DNA of 38,931 nucleotides from positions 1 through 38,931 of the IMG/VR virus record IMGVR_UViG_3300007734_000670; one strand, given 5' to 3'. Both the position numbers and the translations under genes were made by a program. Each line of letters begins with the position of its first letter. Within the stretch, counting starts at the first letter, position 1. Source of the DNA: a virus. The notes beneath the pieces were generated by a model that was not told the origin of the DNA, searched no databases, and saw only the letters and a program-made list of their open reading frames with translations. Shown one piece after another: positions 1 to 6,479 of this stretch.

Positions 1-291
1 GCCGTCATGGGGACCGAGAGCGGCCGGGCCGTGATGCGCGGCGTGATCGGCATCGGCGACCTCATGAGCGATGGCTATGTGCAGGGCGGCCCCGAGTCCG
101 CGCGCCACCAGGACTACCTGGCCGGCAAGCGCGCCGTGTCCGTGCAGGTCCTCGAGCAGATCAACACCGTCTGCCCCGCGCTGGGCGAACTGATGCTGCG
201 CGAAGGCCACGAGGCCGAGAAGCGCGAACGCGAGGAGGCGGACGCCGCCGACCTCGCTCCCACCACCGAACCGGAGAACACCGATGGCTGA
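1..291 (+). CDS. Bbp19-like phage head protein (5' end cut off)
   Basis: The frame is open from the first base, so the gene starts outside the window; an internal ATG at 7 is unlikely to be the true start. The visible part has the pattern of the Bbp19-like phage domain: an EsGRaVmr segment near the start, then aGKRAVSVQVLEQIN and a CPALGELMLREG end. That family usually starts a little upstream with a short helical segment. The tail after about residue 72 is Glu/Asp/Ala-rich. The gene overlaps the scaffold gene by 8 bases. In related podoviruses it sits between portal and scaffold, which implies that the portal gene lies just left of the window. Its role is presumed to be head assembly or structure, not proven. 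Confidence 0.7.
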   Translation, partial: AVMGTESGRAVMRGVIGIGDLMSDGYVQGGPESARHQDYLAGKRAVSVQVLEQINTVCPALGELMLREGHEAEKREREEADAADLAPTTEPENTDG

Positions 292-943
292 GCAAGCCGA
301 TCTCGCCCTGGGCGATGCCCCGAAAGCCGACGCGCCGGTTGCCGATGCCCCGAAGGTGGAGGCACCTGCGGCCGACGTGAAGGCCGATGCGCCCAAGGCA
401 GACGCCCCCAAGGCGGACGCGCCGGCGCTCGACAAGGACGGCAAGGAGATCAAGGCCGACGCCCCGAAGGCCGACGACGCGCCCGCCGACTACACCGCCC
501 TGAAGCTGCCCGAGGGCTACAAGACCGACGACCCGGCGTTCGCCGAGGCGGTCAAGCTGTTCGGCACCGAGAAGATCGCGCCCGAGGTTGCCCAGAAGCT
601 CCTCGACTTCACCGTCGAGCGCGACAAGGCGCTGGGCAAGGCCATCGCCGACAACAACGCCGCCGCCTTCGCCAAGACCCGCAGCGAGTGGAAGGCCGAG
701 GCCGCCAAGACCCATTCCGCCGAAGACCTCGGCGTCGCCAAGACGGCGCTCGCCAACATCTACGACGCAAAGACCCTCGCGTTCCTCGAATCGTGGGGGC
801 TCACCGATCATCCCGGCTTCATCGCCGGGGCCGTGAAAATCGGCAAGGCGATCAAGGACGACACGTTCGTGGGCGGCAATGCCGCACTCGGGAACGGCGG
901 ACGCGACGCGAAGTCCCTCTACCCGAACAGCAACATGAACTGA
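284..943 (+). CDS. Probable capsid scaffolding protein
   Basis: This 219-residue protein lies directly before the major capsid gene, the usual scaffold position. Residues 10-66 are a low-complexity charged segment in which KADAP-type units recur. The rest is predicted mostly helical and charged, with a compact C-terminus ending in a YPNSN-like motif. That ending is shared with the head protein at 2782-3102 (MYPNSK), perhaps because both touch the same capsid surface. It has no protease motif, so it is more likely a scaffold without a maturation protease. The start at 284 overlaps the previous stop. Length, composition and location support the call; no catalytic signature exists to prove it. 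Confidence 0.75.
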   Translation: MAEQADLALGDAPKADAPVADAPKVEAPAADVKADAPKADAPKADAPALDKDGKEIKADAPKADDAPADYTALKLPEGYKTDDPAFAEAVKLFGTEKIAPEVAQKLLDFTVERDKALGKAIADNNAAAFAKTRSEWKAEAAKTHSAEDLGVAKTALANIYDAKTLAFLESWGLTDHPGFIAGAVKIGKAIKDDTFVGGNAALGNGGRDAKSLYPNSNMN

Positions 944-956
944 AGGATCAACGACA

Positions 957-1979
957 ATGGCAACCCTTACGTCCACCAACCCGACCCTGGCCGATTGGGC
1001 CAAGGTCCTCGATCCCGACGGCAGCACCGCCCAGGTGATCGAGCTTCTCAACCAGATGAACGAGATCACCGAGGACATGACCTGGGTCGAGGGCAATCTG
1101 CCCACCGGCCACCGGTCCAGCGTTCGGACCTCGCTGCCGCAGGGCACCTGGCGCCGCTTCAACGAAGGCGTCGCGCCGACCAAGAGCACCAGCACGCAGA
1201 TCACCGACGCCTGCGGCATGCTGGAGACCTACTCCGAGATCGACAAGGCGCTGGCCGACCTCAACGGCAACACGGCGGCTTACCGGCTCCAGGAGGATCG
1301 CGCCTTCCTCGAAGGCCTGACGCAGCAGCTCGCGGGCACGCTGTTCTACGGCAACACCTCGACCAACCCCGAGCGCTTCATGGGCCTGGCGGCACGCTAC
1401 AACACGACCAGCACGGCCACGTCGCAGACGGCGAACAACGTCCTCGTGGGCGGCGGCGCCGGCTCGGACAACACCTCGATCTGGCTGGTGGGCTGGGGCG
1501 ACCTCTCCTGCCACGGCATCTTCCCCAAGGGCAGCAAGGCTGGCCTGACGATGCAGGATCTCGGCGAGCAGACCATCCTCGACGCGCTCGGCACCCGCTA
1601 CCAGGGCTATCGTACGCGCTACAAGTGGGACGCGGGCCTGACCGTGCGCGACTGGCGCTATGTCGTGCGCATCCCGAACATCGACGTGTCGGACCTCGCG
1701 GGCGCCAGCCCGGCCGACCTGCCCAAGCTGATGATGCGCGCCATGGCCCGCATCCCGAACCTCAAGATGTGCCGGCCCGCCTGGTACATGAACCGCACCA
1801 CCAAGCAGTGGCTGGACATCCAGCGCAGCATGGGCCCGGGCACCAGCACCACCCAGACGACGAACTCGAACGTCCGCCGCACGCTCGACCAGAGCGACGG
1901 CCGCTTCTTCTCCGACTTCGGCGGTATCCCCATCCGCATTTGCGACCAGATCACGCTGGCCGAAACGCTCGTCTCGTAA
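957..1979 (+). CDS. Major capsid protein (Bbp17/GP7-like)
   Basis: At 340 residues this has the size of an HK97-fold major capsid protein of BPP-1-like podoviruses. The N-terminus (TNPTLADWAKVLDPDG) and the segment around residues 30-65 (MNEITEDMTWVEGNLPTGHR) are characteristic of that family. The middle (LFYGNTSTNPERFMGLAARY) matches the conserved region where these proteins describe a small-number-of-subunits loop. It follows the scaffold by 13 bases and precedes a Bbp16-like cement protein, the usual head-gene order. An AAGGATC ribosome-binding site precedes ATG 957. The family call is from memory of sequence patterns, without an alignment. Confidence 0.9.
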   Translation: MATLTSTNPTLADWAKVLDPDGSTAQVIELLNQMNEITEDMTWVEGNLPTGHRSSVRTSLPQGTWRRFNEGVAPTKSTSTQITDACGMLETYSEIDKALADLNGNTAAYRLQEDRAFLEGLTQQLAGTLFYGNTSTNPERFMGLAARYNTTSTATSQTANNVLVGGGAGSDNTSIWLVGWGDLSCHGIFPKGSKAGLTMQDLGEQTILDALGTRYQGYRTRYKWDAGLTVRDWRYVVRIPNIDVSDLAGASPADLPKLMMRAMARIPNLKMCRPAWYMNRTTKQWLDIQRSMGPGTSTTQTTNSNVRRTLDQSDGRFFSDFGGIPIRICDQITLAETLVS

Positions 1980-2010
1980 CGGCAACAGCACAGGAAAGGA
2001 ACTCAACGCC

Positions 2011-2439
2011 ATGATGTACGACAAGAACAACACCTTCGGCACCGGCCAGGCCGTCACGGCCACGGCGGCCTCCACCGACGTGATCGACACCGATGTGGCG
2101 GGCCGCCGCATCGGCGACGGCGAGCCGCTGTTCGTCATTGTGTCCGTGACCGAGGCGGCAACGTCCGCCGGCTCGACCACGGTCGATTTCGCGCTTCAGG
2201 ACTCGGCCGACAACAGCACGTTCGCCGACACCGCCGTGAAGGTCTCGGCGGTGCCGAAGGCCACGCTGGTCGTTGGGTACGAGGTCATGAAGACCGCGAT
2301 CCCGTTCGGCCTGCGCCGCTATCTGCGCATGAACTACACCGTGAACACGGCCAACCTGACGGCCGGCAAGTTCACGGCGTTCGTCGCCGACGACGTGCAG
2401 GCGAACAACGCCTTCGCGCCTGGCTACACCGTCAGCTAA
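2011..2439 (+). CDS. Bbp16-like capsid cement (decoration) protein
   Basis: This 142-residue protein begins MMYDKNNTFGTGQAVTATA, followed by STDVIDTD, a pattern I recognise from the Bbp16 family that decorates the BPP-1 capsid at local symmetry axes. The body is rich in Thr, Val and Ala and predicted to be beta-sandwich, with an FGLRRYLRMNYTV strand near residue 107. It lies 31 bases after the major capsid gene with AGGAAAGGAA upstream. Two adjacent ATG codons (2011 and 2014) could each serve as start. Expected role: bind the outer capsid surface and stabilise it after expansion. Confidence 0.85.
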   Translation: MMYDKNNTFGTGQAVTATAASTDVIDTDVAGRRIGDGEPLFVIVSVTEAATSAGSTTVDFALQDSADNSTFADTAVKVSAVPKATLVVGYEVMKTAIPFGLRRYLRMNYTVNTANLTAGKFTAFVADDVQANNAFAPGYTVS

Positions 2440-2453
2440 CGGAGACTGCGATC

Positions 2454-2723
2454 ATGGCAAAAGCACAAGCACGAGAGATGTGCGACGGCGGACTCTACGA
2501 AGTCGTCGACCATCCGTTCTACGACGGGGTGCAGCTTCATCCCGTCGGCACGCAGATCAATTGGGCCGGTCCGCCCAGCCTCGCGCTGGTCAAGGTCGGT
2601 TCCGCCGATATGCGCAAGAGCGTGACCGAGGCCCCGATCTTCCCCGACCCGCTCGCGGGCCGCGGCGACAAGGCCAAGGTCGTCCCGGGCAAGGCGCTCG
2701 AGCCGGTCGTTCTCGTCCAGTGA
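2454..2723 (+). CDS. Small head-region protein of unknown function
   Basis: An 89-residue protein placed 14 bases after the cement gene, with GGAGACTGCG upstream of ATG 2454. It contains a short motif, YEVVDHPFYDGVQLHPVGT, near residues 16-34, and ends in a basic, Pro/Val-rich tail. There is no membrane segment or signal peptide. Position among head genes suggests a structural or assembly role. I do not recognise a named family. Strong third-position GC bias in this frame supports it being a real gene. Confidence 0.65.
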   Translation: MAKAQAREMCDGGLYEVVDHPFYDGVQLHPVGTQINWAGPPSLALVKVGSADMRKSVTEAPIFPDPLAGRGDKAKVVPGKALEPVVLVQ

Positions 2724-2781
2724 CCGTTACCGGGGCCGGTTCTTCGGGATCGGCCCCGGCACTCTTTTCAGGGAGCGCCGA

Positions 2782-3102
2782 ATGGCAAGCATGGAATTGA
2801 CGGCCGAGCACGCGGACGAAGAGGGCGCCGAGATGCCCGAATACCGCTCGCGCTGGGCGGTGTCGCAGCTCTACCTCGGCGACGAGGCCCTGACGGCGCT
2901 CGGCATCAAGGAGCCGCTGAAGCCCGGCACGATGGTGGCCATCAACTGCGTCGCCAAAGTCGTCTCGGCCGAGCTGCGCGAAGACCATGAAGGCGAGAGC
3001 GAGAACTGCATGTCGGTCCAGATCACGGACATGGACCTCGCCCCGCAGGCCCGGACGGTCGACGCGAAGGCCATGTATCCGAACTCGAAGATGGAGGGCT
3101 GA
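2782..3102 (+). CDS. Small acidic head-region protein of unknown function
   Basis: A 106-residue acidic protein, with GGGAGCGCCG before ATG 2782. It has no membrane segment. Features visible are an acidic N-terminus, a central strand-rich part (GTMVAINCVAKVVSAEL) and an ending DAKAMYPNSKMEG that echoes the C-terminus of the scaffold-like protein (LYPNSNMN). The shared YPNS ending is seen in the sequence; a shared capsid contact is inference. It sits between head decoration-type genes and is probably a virion or capsid-stabilising component. No family recognised with confidence. Confidence 0.65.
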   Translation: MASMELTAEHADEEGAEMPEYRSRWAVSQLYLGDEALTALGIKEPLKPGTMVAINCVAKVVSAELREDHEGESENCMSVQITDMDLAPQARTVDAKAMYPNSKMEG

Positions 3103-3104
3103 GC

Positions 3105-3530
3105 ATGGATATCAGCTATCAGAATTCCGACGCGAACCGCACCGGCATCCCGGTCTCGCTCGCCCGGCCGCTGCCGGTGGTTGTGGCGCCGCTGACCTCC
3201 GGCGGCCCGACGGGCATTCGCGTCCAGTCCGCCGCGAGCACGAACGCCACCAGCGTCAAGGCCAGCGCCGGCCAGATCTACACCATCGCGCTCACCAACA
3301 ACTCCACGATCGCGTTCCTGAAGCTCTACAACAAGGCCTCGGCGCCGACCGTCGGTACGGACACGCCGATCGCCACCTACGCCATTCCCGCCAACGGCGT
3401 GCTGGCGCTGAGCTTCAACGGCAAGAGCTTCGCGCTGGGCATCGCCTACGCCATCACCAACCTGGTGGCCGACGCCGACACGACGGCGGTTGCCGCGAAC
3501 CAGATCACCGGGTCGATCGAGTACGCATAA
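3105..3530 (+). CDS. Virion surface beta-sandwich protein
   Basis: This 141-residue protein resembles a common small phage protein whose core reads as strands separated by turns, including FLKLYNKASAPTVGTDTP and a YAITNLVADADTTAV segment. Such proteins appear in head-gene clusters of many phages and are usually annotated hypothetical or capsid-associated. It starts three bases after the preceding stop, with GGAGGG as ribosome-binding site. There are no cysteines or transmembrane helices. I infer an exposed beta-sandwich on the capsid; receptor binding or decoration are both possible. Confidence 0.65.
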   Translation: MDISYQNSDANRTGIPVSLARPLPVVVAPLTSGGPTGIRVQSAASTNATSVKASAGQIYTIALTNNSTIAFLKLYNKASAPTVGTDTPIATYAIPANGVLALSFNGKSFALGIAYAITNLVADADTTAVAANQITGSIEYA

Positions 3531-3572
3531 GAGGCCCGCTTTCAAAAGCGTGGAAATGAACAGGGTGCACGG

Positions 3573-3845
3573 ATGATCTCTTTGATGCTGGCCATCGTCT
3601 ACCTGGGCTGCGGCGTCGTGTATCTGACGCCGGGTGTCCTGCCCACGGCAGCCGTGCCGGCGGTCAAGTGGTCTCGCCATGCCGTGGGGGCCGGGATGCT
3701 CATGGTGGGCGTTGCCATGGCCGAGGCGTGGTGGGGCCAGCACGCGGCGCAACCGCTGCTTCATCTGGGCCTGGCGGTGATTGGGATCGGCCTTGCGGCA
3801 ACGCTGGTCACGATCTTGAGGCAGCCATGTCCGCCGAAAGCGTAG
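3573..3845 (+). CDS. Small membrane protein with three predicted helices (holin candidate)
   Basis: A 90-residue protein almost entirely hydrophobic, with predicted membrane helices near residues 1-24, 35-53 and 61-82 and a short cytoplasmic-type tail (RQPCPPKA). It opens the lysis cassette: three further small membrane or helical proteins, an endolysin and a 3TM holin follow. Size and topology fit a class I holin, but several neighbours fit as well, so which one makes the lethal hole cannot be told from sequence. Start ATG 3573 is chosen because it gives a full first helix. Confidence 0.6.
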   Translation: MISLMLAIVYLGCGVVYLTPGVLPTAAVPAVKWSRHAVGAGMLMVGVAMAEAWWGQHAAQPLLHLGLAVIGIGLAATLVTILRQPCPPKA

Positions 3846-3848
3846 GCC

Positions 3849-4058
3849 GTGGACGGCTTCAAGCTGGCGATCGAGGCGCTTTCGGGCTTGGGAGCAGCCG
3901 GGCCGATCGTGGGGCTGCTGGTGTGGTTGTTCTGGCAGGAGAGGGTGGAGCGCAAGGAGCTGACTGGGAAGCTCATCGAGCAGACGGCGAAGGGCATCGA
4001 GGCGGAGAACGAGATGTCCAAGGCGCTGAACGCACTGGCCGGGAAGCTGGAGAAATGA
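3849..4058 (+). CDS. Small single-helix membrane protein (holin or spanin candidate)
   Basis: A 69-residue protein starting at GTG 3849, three bases after the preceding stop. One membrane helix (about residues 12-28, LGAAGPIVGLLVWLFW) is followed by a charged amphipathic helix rich in Glu and Lys. This one-helix-plus-coiled-coil plan is seen in inner-membrane spanin subunits and in small holin-like or holin-regulator proteins. No lipobox partner was found nearby, so a classical i-spanin/o-spanin pair is not supported. It overlaps the next gene by four bases (ATGA). Confidence 0.55.
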   Translation: MDGFKLAIEALSGLGAAGPIVGLLVWLFWQERVERKELTGKLIEQTAKGIEAENEMSKALNALAGKLEK

Positions 4059-4249
4059 ATTGGTGGAAGCGTAAGCCGAGCCCCGAGAAACAGGCCGTGG
4101 ATGCGGAATCGCAGAAGCTGGACGTCGCCCGCTACGAGCGCCAGGGCGCACTGCAGCGGCTCATGCGAGCCATCGAGGAGTCCCCGCTGGAGAGGGCGCT
4201 GCTGGGCCTGACGGACGACCTGTCGAACCACAAGAAGAACGGTCACTGA
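4055..4249 (+). CDS. Small charged helical protein in lysis cassette
   Basis: A 64-residue soluble, charged and helical protein, beginning MNWWKRKPSPEKQ. The start overlaps the preceding stop (ATGA) and the stop overlaps the next start at 4249, which strongly suggests coupled translation within the lysis cassette. It has a tryptophan pair at residues 3-4 and a Leu-rich helix near 30-52 (ALQRLMRAIEESPLERALLG). No family recognised. It could be a partner or regulator of the adjoining membrane proteins. Confidence 0.5.
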   Translation: MNWWKRKPSPEKQAVDAESQKLDVARYERQGALQRLMRAIEESPLERALLGLTDDLSNHKKNGH

Positions 4250-4647
4250 TGCTGCACTTCATCGCCCTTCACCTGTCCGCCATCCTCGGGTTTCTCAGCG
4301 TCGAGGCGGTGCTGGTGGCCGTGTTCCGGCTGGCCTCGCTGGGCCGCAACGGAGACGGCAACGGAAACGGCAGCGAGGCTCCGCTGCCGCTGGGAAATGT
4401 CCGGGCGGGGGTGCTGCTGGCCTTTGCCGTGTATCTGACCGGCGCTTCGATTCGCGAGGCGGTGGTCCTGATGTCGGGCATTGGCGTATGGGGCGACCAG
4501 TCGATCATGTGGTCGGCCGGAGCGCGGGTGCTTCAGATCATCGGGGCCTGCCTGTTTGTCGGTGCGGCGACCTATCGTCAGTGCGGGCACTGGGTGTGGG
4601 GCACCGTCCTGGTGGCGGCGGTCCTGTTCTCGACGGTGGCGGCATGA
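4249..4647 (+). CDS. Membrane protein with about four helices, lysis cassette
   Basis: A 132-residue protein with predicted membrane helices near residues 4-27, 50-72, 92-107 and 113-131, and a Gly/Asn-rich loop (GRNGDGNGNGSE) between the first two. It directly precedes and overlaps the endolysin gene by four bases. Placement suggests a holin-like, antiholin or membrane-perturbing role. No named family recognised. With the 3573 and 5306 genes it makes three multi-helix candidates for hole formation in one cassette. Confidence 0.55.
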   Translation: MLHFIALHLSAILGFLSVEAVLVAVFRLASLGRNGDGNGNGSEAPLPLGNVRAGVLLAFAVYLTGASIREAVVLMSGIGVWGDQSIMWSAGARVLQIIGACLFVGAATYRQCGHWVWGTVLVAAVLFSTVAA

Positions 4648-5306
4648 TCACCGAGACGCAGTTACGCCAAATGATGCCGAATGCCGGCGCCCGCCTCGAT
4701 GCGCACTGGCCGTTCATCGTGCCGGCGCTGAAGGCGGACAAGATCGACACGCCTGCCCGGATTGCGGCCTTCCTCGCCCAGCTCGCGCACGAGTCGGGCG
4801 AGTATCGCGACATGGAGGAAATCTGGGGGCCGACCGAGGCGCAGCTTGGCTACGAGGGCCGCGCCGACCTCGGCAACACCGAGCCCGGCGACGGCCGAAA
4901 GTTTGCAGGCGTCGGCCCAATCCAGAACACCGGCCGCCACAACATCACCGCCTGCGGCCTGTACCTCGGCATCGACACTGCTGCCGACCCTAAGAAGCTG
5001 ACGCTCCCGCAGTACGCCACGGCGTCAGCCTGCTGGTTCTGGACGATCGGCAACAAGAAGATCGACCTGAACATTCTGGCCGACCGCGACTGGTTCAAGG
5101 CCATCACCCGCATCATCAATGGTGGCCTGAACGGCCTCAGCGACCGCCGCATGTACTGGGACCGCAACCGCGCGCTGCTCGGCTTGCCGTTCGTCGACCT
5201 CGACGGCGAGACCGACAGGATCGCCACCTTCCAGCGCGAGCACGGCCTGTTTGCCGACGGCATTGTCGGCCCCCGCACGTTGGCCAAGCTGAAGGAGACA
5301 ACCTGA
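4644..5306 (+). CDS. Endolysin, GH19 chitinase-like domain plus peptidoglycan-binding domain
   Basis: A 220-residue lysis enzyme. Residues 1-175 resemble phage glycoside hydrolase 19 endolysins, which cleave the glycan strands of peptidoglycan: AFLAQLAHESGEYRDMEE carries the expected acidic pair (E50 and E58/E59), followed by a GRKFAGVGPIQNTGR segment and a WFKAITRIINGGLNG segment, both typical. Residues about 190-218 (FQREHGLFADGIVGPRTLAKL) form a peptidoglycan-binding repeat of the PG_binding_1 type. There is no signal peptide or membrane anchor, so export depends on a holin. ATG 4644 overlaps the previous stop (ATGA). Confidence 0.93.
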   Translation: MITETQLRQMMPNAGARLDAHWPFIVPALKADKIDTPARIAAFLAQLAHESGEYRDMEEIWGPTEAQLGYEGRADLGNTEPGDGRKFAGVGPIQNTGRHNITACGLYLGIDTAADPKKLTLPQYATASACWFWTIGNKKIDLNILADRDWFKAITRIINGGLNGLSDRRMYWDRNRALLGLPFVDLDGETDRIATFQREHGLFADGIVGPRTLAKLKETT

Positions 5307-5842
5307 TGCCGTTCCTTCCCCTCATTCTCGGCCTCGCGCCCACCGTCGCCTCTTGGATCATGGGCGACAAGACCGGCGCCGCCATTTCCAAGGTGACAGG
5401 GATTGCGAGAGAGATCCTCGGCACCGACGACGCCAACGGGATCGAGAAGGCTATCGCGGCCGATCCGAACCTCGCGCTTCAATTTAAGATGGCCGTCATC
5501 CAGGCGGAAGCCGATGCCCGCCGGCAGGAATTCGAGACCATGCGCGCCCAGCTCGCCGACGTGCAGAGCGCCCGCGACCAGACCGTGAAGCTGGCGCAGG
5601 CCGGCAGCGCGATCGCCTGGGCGGCGCCCATCGTGTCCATCCTGTCCGTCGGGGTCTTCGGCGGCATGATCTACATGCTGTTCACCGGCACGGTCCCGAC
5701 CGAGCTTCGGGACGCGCTGATGATCCTCGTCGGCACGTCGGGCAGCGGCTACACCGCCGTGCTCGGCTACTGGCTCGGCAGCTCGAGCGGCTCGGCACAG
5801 AAGACGGCGGCGCTGGAGAAGGCCGCCATGGTGGGCCGCTGA
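5306..5842 (+). CDS. 3TM holin, gene-transfer-agent type
   Basis: A 178-residue protein resembling the GTA_holin_3TM family known from alphaproteobacterial gene transfer agents and phages. It has a short hydrophobic N-terminus, a region with DDANGIEKAIAADPNLALQF typical of the family, a charged helix (about 58-95), and hydrophobic helices near 101-127 and 136-158. Such proteins permit endolysin access to the cell wall. It follows the endolysin with a TGATG overlap. The position after, not before, the endolysin is common in this family. Other membrane proteins upstream may cooperate. Confidence 0.8.
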   Translation: MPFLPLILGLAPTVASWIMGDKTGAAISKVTGIAREILGTDDANGIEKAIAADPNLALQFKMAVIQAEADARRQEFETMRAQLADVQSARDQTVKLAQAGSAIAWAAPIVSILSVGVFGGMIYMLFTGTVPTELRDALMILVGTSGSGYTAVLGYWLGSSSGSAQKTAALEKAAMVGR

Positions 5843-5843
5843 C

Positions 5844-6479
5844 ATGCCCACCGACGCCGACATCGGCAACATGGCGCTCAGCCGGCTGGGCACCCGCGCC
5901 ACCATCACGTCTCTCACCGAGAACTCGACCGAGGCCCGGGTGCTCAACACCTGGTATTCCACGGTCCGCGACGACCTGCTGGGCATGATCGACTGGAACT
6001 TCGCCCGCGTGCGCCAGTTGCTGGCCGCCTCGGGCACGCCGCCCGCCCGCTGGGCCTACAGCTACGCCTACCCGTCCGACGCGCTGAAGGTCTGGCAGAT
6101 CGATCTCGGCACGACGATCTGGTACGCGGGCGAGCCGATGGCGTTGTTCGAGATCGCCTCGGATGGCACGAACCAGCTCCTCTACACCAACGAAAGCACG
6201 GTCACGGCCGTGTTCTCGCAGCGCGTCACCGATCCCAACCGCTTCAGCGCCGCCTTCGTGCTGGCCTTCGCCGACCAGCTCGCCGCCCGCGTGGTCTATC
6301 CCATCACCCAGAAGTCCGATCTCGCATCGGCGCTGCAACGTGTCGCCCGGGACGGACTCGAGCAGGCGATGTGCGACGCGGCCAACGAGCAGGTCACCAA
6401 CGACCGCGAGCGCAACGCCGAGAGCATCACCGTGCGCGGCTTCGACTACACCCTCGACGACTACAGGCGGTCCATCTGA
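5844..6479 (+). CDS. Tail adaptor protein (T7 gp11-like, tail tubular protein A)
   Basis: A 211-residue protein starting MPTDADIGNMALSRLGTR, the typical opening of gp11-like head-to-tail adaptors of podoviruses, followed by TSLTENSTEARVLNTWYST and a DWNFARVRQ segment. These form a twelve-subunit ring below the portal onto which the nozzle attaches. The next gene is the nozzle, so the pair is in the expected order. The stop TGA shares one base with the ATG at 6479, indicating coupled translation. The absence of tail tube or sheath genes agrees with a short tail. Confidence 0.88.
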   Translation: MPTDADIGNMALSRLGTRATITSLTENSTEARVLNTWYSTVRDDLLGMIDWNFARVRQLLAASGTPPARWAYSYAYPSDALKVWQIDLGTTIWYAGEPMALFEIASDGTNQLLYTNESTVTAVFSQRVTDPNRFSAAFVLAFADQLAARVVYPITQKSDLASALQRVARDGLEQAMCDAANEQVTNDRERNAESITVRGFDYTLDDYRRSI

